Assembly: GCA_003162055.1 (NCBI GenBank)
Contig: PMNA01000030.1
Coordinates: 69,639 to 125,674, forward strand
Direction of reading: 5' to 3'
DNA length: 56,036 nt
DNA from: Actinomycetota bacterium
Lineage (GTDB): Bacteria; Actinomycetota; Thermoleophilia; Gaiellales; Gaiellaceae
The translations under genes were made by a program, and so were the position numbers. Positions 44,246 through 52,757 of the stretch are shown in pieces; the stretch's first letter is position 1; each line of letters begins with the position of its first letter. The notes beneath the pieces are model-generated. The model was given only the letters and a program-made list of their open reading frames with translations, did not search any database and was not told the origin of the DNA.

Positions 44246-46105
44246 TTAGGCTCCGCCCGTCTTGTGCAGCTGCGCGTAGACCTGGCGCGCCGTCTTCTCG
44301 GGCAGTCCGGGCACCGCGGCCAGCTCGTCGGCGCCCGCGGCGAGGAAGCGCTCGGGCGAGCCGAAGTGATTGAGGATCGCGCGACGCCGCGCCGGTCCCA
44401 CGCCGCGCAACTCGTCGAAAAGCGAGCTGAAAGATTCGTTCGAGCGGCGCTGCCGGTGGTAGCCGATAGCGAAGCGGTGAGCCTCGTCGCGCAGGCGTTG
44501 TAAAAGCTGGAGCCCGGCCGAGTGCCGATCGAGCCGGACGGGCTTGGAGCGACCCGGGACGAATACTTCTTCCTCGCGCTTGGCCAGCGAGACGACGGCG
44601 ATGCGCTCCGTCTCGGGCAGCTTGCCGAGCGCTTCGAGGGCCGCGCCCAGCTGGGGCTTGCCGCCGTCCACGAGAACCAGGTTCGGCAGCGCCGTGAAGC
44701 TCTCGTCGATGTCGATGTCGCCTTCGCCGGGTGAGCCGAGGCGGGCGAAACGGCGGCCGAGCGCTTCCTCCATACCGGCGACGTCGCTCTGACCGGCCAG
44801 CGTGCGCAGCGAGAACTTGCGGTAGTGAGCCTTGAGCGGCATCCCGTCGCGGAAGACGACCATTGAGGCCACCGGCGAGGCCTCCTGTAGGTTGGAGATG
44901 TCGAAGCACTCGATCCTGAGTGGCAGGCTCTCCAGGTTGAGGGCCTCGCGCAGCTCCTCGAGGGCCTCGATTCGGCGCAGGCGCCCCGTCTCGCGGGCGC
45001 GAGCCTCGGAGTCCAGCGCCAGCCTGGCGTTCTCGCTCGCCAGCTCCTGCAGGCGCCGCTTCTCACCCCGCGCCGGCGCTCGCAACTCGACTCTCGAGCC
45101 GCGTAAGTCGCTCAGGAAATCGGCCACGCCTTGCAGCCCGCCGGCCTGCGGCGGAACGACGATCAGCGGTGGAATCACCGGCGTCGATCCGTAGTACTCG
45201 AGGCAGAAGGCCTCCATGATCGCCGCCTCGTCCTGCCCGGCAACGCTCTCCAGATGAAATCCGTAGCGATCGACCATGCGGCCGCCGCGAAGCGGGAAGA
45301 CCTGAACCGCGGCACGCTCGCCCTCGATCGCGAGCCCCAGTACGTCCACACTCCCCTCGCCGGGAAGGTCGGCTGCCTGCCGCTCGAGCAGGTGCTGCAC
45401 CGCCGAGAGCCTGTTTCGATACCTGGCCGCCTCCTCGAACTGCTGCTCGTCGGCCGCCTGCTGCATCGAGCGCTCCAGGCTGCGCTGAATCGGATCGGTG
45501 TGGCCGGAAAGGAACTCGACCACCGAGTCGATCAGGACACGGTAGTCGGCGGGCGAGATCAGCCTGACGCAGGGCGCATAGCAGCGATCGATGTGGTAAT
45601 CGAGGCACGGAATGCCCGAGCGCCGGCCTGGCTTCGGCCCTTCGCAGGGACGGAAACGGAAGACCCTGTTCAGCACGTCGAGCGTGCTGCGCACCTTCTT
45701 GGCGTTCGCGTACGGACCGAAGTAGAGGACGCCGCGGCGGTGGCGCTCACGGGTGAACATGACGCGCGGAAACTCGTCCTCGACGGTCACAGCCACGTAC
45801 GGAAAGGACTTGTCGTCGCGCAGGCGGATGTTGAAGGGCGGACGCCAGCGCTTGATCAGGTTCTGCTCGAGGTGCAGCGCCTCGACCTCGTTGCGGGTCG
45901 CGATCGTCTCGATCTCGGCCACCCGCTCGACCAGCTGGGGAATGCCGGCGCGCCCGTCGCCGCCGGGGCGGAAGTAGCTGCGCACGCGCGAGCGCAGCGA
46001 TTTCGCCTTGCCGACGTAGAGAACGCTCCCCTTCTCGTCGTGGAAGAGGTAGACGCCGGATGCGGTCGGAAGCGACCGCAGCTGCTCGCTGAGCGGTCTG
46101 GTCAT
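44246..46105 (-). CDS. uvrC: excinuclease ABC subunit C
   Basis: Makes both incisions in nucleotide excision repair. It has 619 residues. The GIY-YIG domain is at the start (GVYLFHDEKGSVLYVGKAKSLRSRVRSYF), a Cys-rich segment follows (IPCLDYHIDRCYAPC), then the UVR motif near 200-235, the RNase H-like endonuclease domain (IECFDISNLQEASPVASMVVF, LVDGGKPQLGAA) and a helix-hairpin-helix tail (ELRGVGPARRRAILNHFGSPE). ATG 46105 fits the family start; the open frame continues upstream without homology. Confidence 0.96.
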   Translation of the reverse strand: MTRPLSEQLRSLPTASGVYLFHDEKGSVLYVGKAKSLRSRVRSYFRPGGDGRAGIPQLVERVAEIETIATRNEVEALHLEQNLIKRWRPPFNIRLRDDKSFPYVAVTVEDEFPRVMFTRERHRRGVLYFGPYANAKKVRSTLDVLNRVFRFRPCEGPKPGRRSGIPCLDYHIDRCYAPCVRLISPADYRVLIDSVVEFLSGHTDPIQRSLERSMQQAADEQQFEEAARYRNRLSAVQHLLERQAADLPGEGSVDVLGLAIEGERAAVQVFPLRGGRMVDRYGFHLESVAGQDEAAIMEAFCLEYYGSTPVIPPLIVVPPQAGGLQGVADFLSDLRGSRVELRAPARGEKRRLQELASENARLALDSEARARETGRLRRIEALEELREALNLESLPLRIECFDISNLQEASPVASMVVFRDGMPLKAHYRKFSLRTLAGQSDVAGMEEALGRRFARLGSPGEGDIDIDESFTALPNLVLVDGGKPQLGAALEALGKLPETERIAVVSLAKREEEVFVPGRSKPVRLDRHSAGLQLLQRLRDEAHRFAIGYHRQRRSNESFSSLFDELRGVGPARRRAILNHFGSPERFLAAGADELAAVPGLPEKTARQVYAQLHKTGGA

Positions 46106-46128
46106 GCTGCTGCCAGCGTAGTCGCGCC

Positions 46129-46527
46129 TCAGTAGTACGTGTGCTGGTCGCGCCAGGTGCGCCAGACGGCGAAGCCGCAGAGCGGAAAGACGAGCAGCCA
46201 GGCTACGCCCGTCAAGCCGTTGATCTTGAGCGGGTGAGCAGCGAACAGGCGCGCCCCGAAGTAGAGGCCAAGGTTTGTGAGGATGACGAGCGACCCGCCG
46301 TAAAAGGTCCACTGAGCCCGCGCGGGCCAGAGTGCGATCTCACCTCGCCGCTCGCGCCAGAAGAGAAAGAGAGCGAACGCGATCGCGAGGAAGAAGGCGA
46401 TCTGGACCAAGGCGGAGACGACCACCAGTGTCGCGTAGAGCTGAAAGATCATCACCACGCAGACGATCGCGATGATGATCGCGAAGGCGCGAAGGGTGCG
46501 GTGCTCGTCTCCGCGACGCAATCTCAT
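46129..46527 (-). CDS. small polytopic membrane protein
   Basis: 132 residues with about four hydrophobic helices: AFAIIIAIVCVVMIFQLYATLVVVSALVQIAFFLAIAFALFLFWRE split into two, then WTFYGGSLVILTNLGLYFG and INGLTGVAWLLVFPLCGFAVW. Charged ends (MRLRRGDEHRT, RTWRDQHTYY). I do not recognise a family. GGTGGGACGGGC precedes the ATG. It lies 23 nt upstream of uvrC and may share its transcript. Confidence 0.7.
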   Translation of the reverse strand: MRLRRGDEHRTLRAFAIIIAIVCVVMIFQLYATLVVVSALVQIAFFLAIAFALFLFWRERRGEIALWPARAQWTFYGGSLVILTNLGLYFGARLFAAHPLKINGLTGVAWLLVFPLCGFAVWRTWRDQHTYY

Positions 46528-46641
46528 GCCCGTCCCACCTGCGCGTGAGCGCGCGGCGCTACGGCTCGAGTTCTCTTCTGAGCGGGGGCGGGTAGAAGGC
46601 TCATGAAGAAAAAGCTACCTGCCATGAGGAGGCCATGCGAG

Positions 46642-47100
46642 ATGATTGCCGAGGGAGAGACAGCACCAGACTTCGAGCTCGAGACCGACAGCGGAGAGAG
46701 CGTCCGGCTCTCGGATTTCAGAGGCCGGCCGGTAGTCCTCTACTTCTACCCCAAGGACAACACGCCCGGCTGCACGAAAGAGGCCTGCGGTATCCGCGAC
46801 GCCTGGAGCGAGTTCGAGCGCCGTGGCGCGGCCGTGCTCGGAGTCAGCGCCGACAGCGTCGCCTCGCACGAGCGCTTCAAGGCCAAGTACCACCTCCCCT
46901 TCACCCTCCTCGCCGACAGTGAGCACAGGGTCGCCGAGCTGTACGGCACCTGGCAGCCGAAGCACTTCGCCGGAAAGAGCTTCCTCGGCATGGTTCGCGC
47001 GACCTTCCTGATCGACACCGAGGGCAAGGTGGCCAGGGTCTGGCCCAAGGTCGATCCGTCCAAGCACGCCGACTGGGTACTGGCGGAACTGCCGGAGTAG
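46642..47100 (+). CDS. bcp: peroxiredoxin, Bcp/PrxQ type
   Basis: Thiol peroxidase reduced by thioredoxin. It has 152 residues. The peroxidatic Cys44 and resolving Cys49 lie in YPKDNTPGCTKEACGIRD, the PrxQ pattern. Also seen: GETAPDFELETDSGESVRLSDFRG, GVSADSVASHERFKAKYHLPFTLLAD and ATFLIDTEGKV. ATG 46642 is preceded by GAGGAGG with nine bases between; upstream in-frame ATGs at 46603 and 46624 lack this spacing and add no homology. Confidence 0.93.
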   Translation: MIAEGETAPDFELETDSGESVRLSDFRGRPVVLYFYPKDNTPGCTKEACGIRDAWSEFERRGAAVLGVSADSVASHERFKAKYHLPFTLLADSEHRVAELYGTWQPKHFAGKSFLGMVRATFLIDTEGKVARVWPKVDPSKHADWVLAELPE

Positions 47101-47192
47101 CGCGCCCGAATTGCGGTTGTCTTGAATCGGCGCCGGCAAGCCTTCAGTATCCCGCCGGACGTCGCAGTCGTACCTAGCCGGGAGGGGAAACA

Positions 47193-47567
47193 ATGCTCAG
47201 GGAGTTCAGGGATTTCCTTCTAAAAGGAAATCTCATCGCGCTGGCCGTCGCATTCGTGATTGGCGCGGCGATCGTCGCACTCGTCAATGCACTGGTCGGC
47301 GATCTCATCATGCCGATCGTCGCCGCGATCGTCGGGAAGACGGACTTCAGCTCGCTCACCTTCACAATTCACAAATCCGTCTTCAAGTACGGTGATTTCA
47401 TATCTGCTCTGATCGCGTTCGTCTCGATCGCCGCAGCAGTCTTCTTCTTCGTCGTCAAGCCGGTTGACGCGGTTAAAGCGCGTTTCGCCAAGCCCGGCGA
47501 GGAAGAGCTGAGCGACGAGGAGCGCCGACACCGAGAGCTCCTGAGCGCGCTGCAGGGCCTCAAGTAA
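47193..47567 (+). CDS. mscL: large-conductance mechanosensitive channel
   Basis: Pentameric pressure-release channel. It has 124 residues: N-terminal amphipathic LREFRDFLLKGNLIALAVAFVIGAAIVALVNALVGDLIMP forms S1 and TM1 with the pore; a short loop; TM2 FISALIAFVSIAAAVFFFVVKPV; then the charged C-terminal bundle EEELSDEERRHRELLSAL. GGGAGGGG lies just before the ATG. Confidence 0.95.
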   Translation: MLREFRDFLLKGNLIALAVAFVIGAAIVALVNALVGDLIMPIVAAIVGKTDFSSLTFTIHKSVFKYGDFISALIAFVSIAAAVFFFVVKPVDAVKARFAKPGEEELSDEERRHRELLSALQGLK

Positions 47568-47650
47568 CGAAGAGCGCTCGCCCAAAGAAGTTTTCGCGCG
47601 TCGTGGCGGTGCTGACAGAACAGTCCAGCGGCGTTCCGGCGCGCCGGTAG

Positions 47651-47734
47651 TGCGGATGAGAGGACTTGAACCTCCACGAGCTTTCGCCCACACGGACCTG
47701 AACCGTGCGCGTCTACCAATTCCGCCACATCCGC
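47651..47734 (-). tRNA. tRNA-Leu (anticodon CAG)
   Basis: 84 nt. The acceptor arms are GCGGATG (47734-47728) and CATCCGC (47658-47652) with discriminator A at 47651. The D-arm contains GGTAGAC, the anticodon stem is CACGG/CCGTG around the loop TTCAGGT giving CAG, a long class II variable arm follows (TGGGCGAAAGCTCGT), and the T-loop is TTCAAGT. CCA is not encoded. It reads CUG, a main Leu codon in this GC-rich genome. Confidence 0.95.
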
Positions 47735-47770
47735 GCGGCAAGACATTCTAGCCAGCGCGTCGAAACGATC

Positions 47771-50281
47771 GTGAGCCGCCACCTCGATCGCGCATTGAAC
47801 GTAGGATTCGCAGGCTTGAAGGTTTCGCTTGTCGCTCTGTTCTGCCTGCTCGCACTGGCAACGGCGGGCAGCTCGGCGACGGTTCCCAGCGCGGCGCCGG
47901 AGGCCGAAGTCGTCGTGACTCTCACCTCTCCGTCGCTCGCGGCTGCTTTCCACAGTGGCCAACTTGGCATGCTCGGGGCCAAGCGGCTCGACCTTCACGC
48001 CCGCGCCAGCCGCGGCTATCTCGCCCGCCTCGCCCTGAGTCAGGCCGATCTCTCGCGCCTGATCGAGAGGACCGTCCGGGGCGCGAACGTGCGCCGGCAC
48101 TACCGCATCGTCGCCAACGGACTGGCGGTCACGCTCCCGAGCGACGAGCTGCCGCTCCTCAGCGCCCTGCCGGGCATCGCGCACGTCTATCCCTCCTATC
48201 GCTATCGGGCGTTGGAGACCAGCGCAAGCGGCAACGTCTCGGCGGTCGACGCCCCTGCGCTGTGGAAATCAGACCTGTCGAACGCAGGCCAGGGAATCAA
48301 GATCGGCATCATCGACGACGGCATCGACCAGACTCATCCCTTCTTCAACCCGACGGGATACACCTACCCGAGCGGCTACCCGAAGGGAAACAGCTCGTAT
48401 ACGACGGCCAAGGTGATCGTCGCTCGCGCCTTCGCCGCATCCGGTCTCGACTACGCATACGCCTCTCTACCCGTCGATCCCAAGTACACCTCGCACGGCA
48501 CCTATGTCGCCGGAATCGCGGCTGGAAACGTCAATACGGTCGCGACCGTCTCCGATCTGACGCGGACTATCTCGGGAGTGGCGCCGCGCGCCTATCTGGG
48601 CAACTACAGGGCTTTGACGATCCCGACCGAAAACTTCGGGCTGAACGGGAACTCGCCCGAGATCGTCGCCGCGATCGAGGCCGCAGTCTCCGACGGAATG
48701 AACGTGATCAACCTCTCGCTGGGCGAGCCGGAGATCTCTCCTCGCAACGACATCGTCGCCCGGGCGGTCGACGCTGCGAGCGCCGCGGGCGTGGTCGTGG
48801 CTGTGGCGGGAGGGAACGAGTACGGCGAGAATGGAAAGGGCTCGATCGGATCGCCCGGAAGCGCGGCCAGCGCCATCACGGTCGGCGCCTCCTCGAGCGC
48901 TAGCACGGCCTCGGGGAAAGTCAGGATCGCCGGCTTCTCCTCTGCGGGCCCAACGCCGTACGGTCTCCTACTCAAGCCGAACGTAACCGCCCCCGGAATC
49001 GACATCCTGTCTTCGACCGCCAAGAGCGAGGGCTACTGGGATTACGAGAGCGGCACCAGCGCGGCCACGCCGCAGGTCGCTGGCGGCGCCGCCCTACTAC
49101 GCCAGCTCCACCCCACCTGGACGGTCTCGCAGATCAAGTCGGCGCTCGTCCTCACCGCCACGCCCGTGAAGAGCACGAACGGGCGTGAGCTTTCGCCGCT
49201 GCGCGAAGGCGGCGGCCGGATCGACCTTGGAGTTGCAAGCCAGCCGCTCGTTTTCGCCACTCCATCGTCTGTGGGCTTCGGGCTGGTCAAGCGCGGCCGC
49301 CGCGTTACGCGAATGGTCAAGCTCGTCGATGCCGGCGCGGCTGTCGGATCGTGCGCGGTGCGAGTGCGCCGTTCCGAGTCGGTCACGGGCGCCTCGTTAC
49401 GCGCTCCTTCATCGTTGACCGTCCCAGGCACCTTGTCGCTCGAGCTGAGAGCGACGAGCAAGGCCAAACAGGGCGACCTCGACGGCTGGATCGAGCTGAC
49501 CTGCGCCGGGCAGACGCGGCACATTCCCTTCTGGGGCCACGTCTTCGCCTCGCACCTGAGCCAGAAGAGAAAGACCAAGCTCACTCACGCGGGCGTCTAC
49601 CAGGGCGACACGAAGGGTCAGACAGCGCTCGTCGACAGCTACCTGTATCCCGAGCGCGCTCCCGGAGTGCGCCGCCTCTTGAAAGGCCCCGAACAGGTAT
49701 TTCGTCTCTCGCTCGCGCGCGCGCACCAGAACTTTGGTGTAGTCGTAACCTCGCACGCCGCTGGCGTCTCGGTCTCTCCGCGGATCGTTCGCGGCGACAA
49801 CGAGAGCAAGCTCGCAGGGCTCGCCGCCTTGCCGATCAACGTCAACCCGTACGTCGACAACTACGACATGCCCGAGCCGGTCGCCGGTGTCCTGCGCCCG
49901 GCGGCGGGCGTCTACTACGTCGTTTTCGACACGGCCTCCAAGGCGCACTCCGGCCGCTACCGCTTCCGTTTCTGGGTTGACGATCTCAAGCCGCCGCGCA
50001 TACAGGTGCTTTCGCGCCGGTCAGGCCTGTTGACCCTCTGCATCAGCGACCTCGGCTCGGGCGTTGACGCGAGCTCGATCTCTGCAAGCGCCGGAACACG
50101 CCGACTTCCCGTCACCTTCGACCCGTCCACGGGCAGGACGGTCATCGACGCGAAATCGCTCACGGCCGGGACACACGAGCTGGTGGTAAGCGCATCCGAC
50201 TACCAGGAGTCGAAGAACGACGAGAACGCGCGCCGCTACCTCGGCAACACCAGCGAGAAGAAGATCTCGATCGCTAAATAA
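47771..50281 (+). CDS. secreted subtilisin-like serine protease (S8 family)
   Basis: About 836 residues. A basic start and hydrophobic stretch (LKVSLVALFCLLALATAGSSA) form a signal peptide. A propeptide-like region follows to about 150. The catalytic triad is Asp182 (GIIDDGIDQTHPF), His242 (SHGTYVAGIAAG) and Ser430 (SGTSAATPQVAGGAALL), with the oxyanion Asn in VAVAGGNEYG. A PA-less C-terminal half of beta domains ends with ETR-poor repeats of no clear family. GTG 47771 is chosen because the frame upstream runs into tRNA-Leu; TTG starts nearer the signal peptide are possible. Confidence 0.9.
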   Translation: MSRHLDRALNVGFAGLKVSLVALFCLLALATAGSSATVPSAAPEAEVVVTLTSPSLAAAFHSGQLGMLGAKRLDLHARASRGYLARLALSQADLSRLIERTVRGANVRRHYRIVANGLAVTLPSDELPLLSALPGIAHVYPSYRYRALETSASGNVSAVDAPALWKSDLSNAGQGIKIGIIDDGIDQTHPFFNPTGYTYPSGYPKGNSSYTTAKVIVARAFAASGLDYAYASLPVDPKYTSHGTYVAGIAAGNVNTVATVSDLTRTISGVAPRAYLGNYRALTIPTENFGLNGNSPEIVAAIEAAVSDGMNVINLSLGEPEISPRNDIVARAVDAASAAGVVVAVAGGNEYGENGKGSIGSPGSAASAITVGASSSASTASGKVRIAGFSSAGPTPYGLLLKPNVTAPGIDILSSTAKSEGYWDYESGTSAATPQVAGGAALLRQLHPTWTVSQIKSALVLTATPVKSTNGRELSPLREGGGRIDLGVASQPLVFATPSSVGFGLVKRGRRVTRMVKLVDAGAAVGSCAVRVRRSESVTGASLRAPSSLTVPGTLSLELRATSKAKQGDLDGWIELTCAGQTRHIPFWGHVFASHLSQKRKTKLTHAGVYQGDTKGQTALVDSYLYPERAPGVRRLLKGPEQVFRLSLARAHQNFGVVVTSHAAGVSVSPRIVRGDNESKLAGLAALPINVNPYVDNYDMPEPVAGVLRPAAGVYYVVFDTASKAHSGRYRFRFWVDDLKPPRIQVLSRRSGLLTLCISDLGSGVDASSISASAGTRRLPVTFDPSTGRTVIDAKSLTAGTHELVVSASDYQESKNDENARRYLGNTSEKKISIAK

Positions 50282-50298
50282 GAGCTGACGACGCGGTC

Positions 50299-50559
50299 TC
50301 AGTCGCGGTCGTCGATCGTGGGCAGCCGGTCGAGGTCTCTCGCCACGCTCTCGGCGAAGGCCTCGCGGTCCTCATCGGAATCGTCGTCCTCGTCTGTGAC
50401 CAGCGACAGATGCGAGTGCTCGTGCCTGCGACGCCGCTTCCGCGCCGAATAACGATCGCCGAACGGAGACCTCGAGAGGCGCCCAAGCAGGCGCGGCCAC
50501 TCGGAAGCCACCAGCACAGCTACAGCAGTAGCGAAAAGGCCGAATACGAGCCAGCTCAC
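50299..50559 (-). CDS. small membrane-anchored protein
   Basis: 86 residues: one N-terminal helix (SWLVFGLFATAVAVLVASEW), a basic stretch (RYSARKRRRRHEHSH), then an acidic tail (TDEDDDSDEDREAFAESVARDLDRLPTIDDRD). The helix followed by positive charge suggests a cytosolic tail. No family recognised. GTG 50559 lies seven bases after a good -10, without a ribosome-binding site. Confidence 0.6.
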   Translation of the reverse strand: MSWLVFGLFATAVAVLVASEWPRLLGRLSRSPFGDRYSARKRRRRHEHSHLSLVTDEDDDSDEDREAFAESVARDLDRLPTIDDRD

Positions 50560-50566
50560 GAATACG

Positions 50567-50594
50567 ATTGTACCGCCCTCAGGTTCTCTGCAAA
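50567..50594 (-). promoter_or_regulatory. leaderless-type promoter of the small membrane protein gene
   Basis: TTTGCA (50594-50589, 4/6) and TACAAT (50572-50567, 5/6) lie 16 nt apart on the minus strand, and the -10 ends seven bases before GTG 50559. Same geometry as the mihF and pruA promoters. Confidence 0.5.
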
Positions 50595-50688
50595 CAACCT
50601 AAAATGCTGCGGTTTTTCTTACTCCGCCTTCACCTTACTTTTACCTTCGGGGGCTAATCTCGTTCTAGGAGCGTCCGATAGAAAAACT

Positions 50689-50853
50689 ATGAACAGTTGG
50701 TTGCCATTCCTTCCGTACCTCGTCTTCTGGGCCGTTTCCATGCAGGCGATCCTCATTCGGGCGAGAGTCGTGCCGCCTCTATGCGCGCACTGCGGACGGC
50801 CGTTCAAGCAGCGCTACAGCGGCCAACCCACCTGCAATTGCTCCCATCACTGA
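50689..50853 (+). CDS. 54-residue membrane protein with Cys/His cluster
   Basis: ATG 50689 to stop 50853. One helix (WLPFLPYLVFWAVSMQAILI) is followed by VPPLCAHCGRPFKQRYSGQPTCNCSHH, a C-x2-C and C-x-C-x-H-H arrangement like a zinc ribbon at the membrane face. The frame is open further upstream, but the extension shares no character and runs over the opposite small gene's promoter. The 50560-50688 stretch before it is visibly richer in A and T. A terminator follows at 50951. Function unknown. Confidence 0.55.
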   Translation: MNSWLPFLPYLVFWAVSMQAILIRARVVPPLCAHCGRPFKQRYSGQPTCNCSHH

Positions 50854-50950
50854 CCTAGAGGCGGCCCCCACCCTCGGCGCCCGTTCGACTCTCCTCCACG
50901 CCAGAACCCCGTCTACATCGACGGAAGCCCGCCTCGCTCACTAGGAGAAG

Positions 50951-50988
50951 AAGCCGATCTCGCGCCGAGGGCGCGGCTCGGCTTTCTT
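50951..50988 (+). terminator. intrinsic terminator (plus strand)
   Basis: AAGCCGA (50951-50957) pairs with TCGGCTT (50978-50984), and inside it CGCGC with GCGCG, followed by TTTCTT-type T-rich sequence. It would end the transcript of the 54-residue gene, 98 nt after its stop. Confidence 0.6.
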
Positions 50989-51024
50989 AATAAAAACAGG
51001 CGGGAAATCGTTAGATTTCCCGCC
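50988..51024 (-). terminator. intrinsic terminator downstream of the tRNA-Asn fragment
   Basis: A perfect ten-pair stem, 50999-51008 (ggcgggaaat) with 51015-51024, has a six-base loop. On the minus strand it is followed by TGTTTTTATT. It lies six bases after the tRNA 3' end, which is where a tRNA gene's own terminator would be. Confidence 0.8.
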
Positions 51025-51030
51025 TTAATA

Positions 51031-51072
51031 CTCCCCGGGTAGGACTCGAACCTACAACCCTCCGGTTAACAG
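51031..51072 (-). pseudogene. tRNA-Asn(GTT) 3' half, candidate attachment-site remnant
   Basis: 42 nt from the anticodon loop CTGTTAA (51072-51066) through the 3' anticodon stem, variable loop, T-arm (GTAGG TTCGAGT CCTAC) and 3' acceptor strand CCGGGGA to discriminator G at 51031. The sequence on the 5' side (TGGGCGCC) cannot form the anticodon stem, and no D-arm or 5' acceptor strand is found in place. The tRNA terminator is retained. The rest of 50854-51219 holds only the two terminators and no gene. Confidence 0.75.
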
Positions 51073-51219
51073 GGCGCCCAACCCAGGTCTGCTCGAGCCA
51101 GAACCGCGTGGTTGAGCGCTCTTCGGTCAGCTGGGATCAGCTCAGGTTAGCTTGGGCAGGCAAAGACTCGGCAAAACGCACAGGCTCTGACCTGCCCAGC
51201 GCGGCCCGGCGCGGCTAAT

Positions 51220-52470
51220 TCAGCTACTGCGGCCCGTCAACTCGGACATGCTCGCCGTTATTCGCCGCGCGCCGGCGACCAGCAGCCAGGCGAGCGCCGG
51301 CGCGACGATTGGTGTGACGCTCAGCATGTAGCGCGGTTCTCCGTGTACGAGCGTCACGTGAAAAACAATCCAGAAGCCGACCAGGAGCGCGGCGAGGCCG
51401 GCGCCCGGAAGGCGCCTTCGTGCGGTGAGCACCAGAGCGAGCCCGCCGAGGACCCAGTACGAGTAGTGCCAGAGCTCGAACAGCCATAGGTGGTGAAGTG
51501 AGCCGTTGACTAGAGTGGCCTCGGCGCCGTGGAGTTGTCGTCCGTATATGCCGACCCTGGGGTCGATGCCGTGTTGCCTATCGCGCGCGTCCTGAAGCGG
51601 CCCCGGCTGCCAGGTCATCAGGTGCTCGAACTTCGCTGGAATCAGCCCGAGCCAGTCGAGCGGATTGTGTACTACGTAGTGGATCGACTCGCGAAGTAGG
51701 ACGGAGTTCTGGCGCGTCTCAGTGGCGACACTCTCGATCTTCCAGGTCTTACCGCCGCTATCAAAACCTCCACTCGCGCCCGGATGGGCTCCGATCCAGA
51801 TCGTGTAGCCGCCGTTGGTGGAGAGCCCATATGTGTGCATTACGACGGCGTTCCGTGCCATCCAAGGAGTTAGTACGAGCACCGAGACCACGGACATCGT
51901 TACCGCCGCGCGCCACGACTCGCGGGCCGGACGGCGTAGAAGTAACCAGAGAGGAATTACGAGCGGAAGCAGGATCCCTGTCGAGCGAACGAGGATGGCC
52001 AAGCCAAGGAATAAGCCGGCGAGAGTGGCCCGGCGCACCGATGGCGTTTTCCCATCCGTTGTCACGACGAGCAGGCAGACGGTAAGCAGGAGCGGAATGA
52101 ACAAATGCTCGGACGAAGCGCGCATGGCGTAGACGGTCAAGGCCGGGGCGACAGCAACGAGTGCTCCTGCAACGAGTCCGACGCTCCGACCTCCGAGGCG
52201 CCGTCCGAGCAGGTAGACGAGGGCTGTCGTGAGCATCCAGAGCACCAGGACGGCGACCTTGACGGCGATGAACGAAGGGCCGGTAATTAGGAAGACGCCG
52301 GCGAGGAAGGCAGGCCAGCCGACAGGGAAGAACGCCGTCGGGTGGTGGAGGATTTCGTAGCCGTGCCCGGCCGCTATCGATTTTGCGCCTAGGTAGTAGA
52401 AGAGCGAGTCGCTGGATGGACCGGTGTGAACAATCAGCGCCCAGGGCAGCCTGGCGGCCAGTGCGAGCAC
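51220..52470 (-). CDS. polytopic membrane glycosyltransferase, GT-C/family 39-like
   Basis: 416 residues with about ten hydrophobic helices. The first loop carries GPSSDSLFYYLGAKSIAAGHGY, matching the Asp-containing catalytic loop of ArnT/PMT-type enzymes that use lipid-phosphate sugars. RSTGILLPLVIPLWLLL and MSVVSVLVLTPWMARN are typical of the fold. It probably moves a sugar from a lipid carrier at the outer membrane face. GTG 52470 is the only normal start after the stop TAG upstream. It is transcribed toward the tRNA-Asn fragment. Confidence 0.78.
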   Translation of the reverse strand: MLALAARLPWALIVHTGPSSDSLFYYLGAKSIAAGHGYEILHHPTAFFPVGWPAFLAGVFLITGPSFIAVKVAVLVLWMLTTALVYLLGRRLGGRSVGLVAGALVAVAPALTVYAMRASSEHLFIPLLLTVCLLVVTTDGKTPSVRRATLAGLFLGLAILVRSTGILLPLVIPLWLLLRRPARESWRAAVTMSVVSVLVLTPWMARNAVVMHTYGLSTNGGYTIWIGAHPGASGGFDSGGKTWKIESVATETRQNSVLLRESIHYVVHNPLDWLGLIPAKFEHLMTWQPGPLQDARDRQHGIDPRVGIYGRQLHGAEATLVNGSLHHLWLFELWHYSYWVLGGLALVLTARRRLPGAGLAALLVGFWIVFHVTLVHGEPRYMLSVTPIVAPALAWLLVAGARRITASMSELTGRSS

Positions 52471-52586
52471 CGCGACGATGGCAATATCGAGCGTATAGGT
52501 GCGACGGATAAGCCTTTTCTTATCAAGAAAGTAGTAGCGGGCGCCGTAGTCTTCGTTCGTTCTGGATCTCGTTATCTAGCTCTTGG

Positions 52587-52715
52587 CTATGAGCTCACGC
52601 GTCGCAACTCGCGCCGATTCTCAAAGCCAAGCGCCTCGCAGAAGGCGACTAAGCGCTCGGGATCGCCGCTACGGTCGCCGGTGCAAGCGATCTCCAACGA
52701 CAACCTCTCCTTCAC
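52587..52715 (-). CDS. 42-codon open frame, possible gene remnant
   Basis: GTG 52715 to TAG 52589-52587 encodes VKERLSLEIACTGDRSGDPE followed by RLVAFCEALGFENRRELRRVSS. The composition and reading look protein-like, and the pattern resembles the end of a larger enzyme domain, but I cannot assign it. GAAGGAGAGG lies inside the first codons, not before the start. It occupies most of the 287-nt gap between two divergent membrane-protein genes. Otherwise I see nothing firm in that gap. Confidence 0.25.
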   Translation of the reverse strand: MKERLSLEIACTGDRSGDPERLVAFCEALGFENRRELRRVSS

Positions 52716-52757
52716 GTGTCGCAGGTAGTTCGTGGATAGTGTTCTCTACTAGCTGTC

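Noticed and set aside
47635..47648. Palindrome ccggcgcgccgg after tRNA-Leu as a terminator
   Set aside because: It is short and has no T-run. It may be chance in GC-rich DNA.
51073..51170. A displaced 5' half of tRNA-Asn, as in an intron-split tRNA
   Set aside because: An AGCTGACCGAAGAGC stretch on the minus strand loosely resembles a D-arm, but no 5' acceptor strand complementary to CCGGGGA is next to it, so a split but intact tRNA is not supported.
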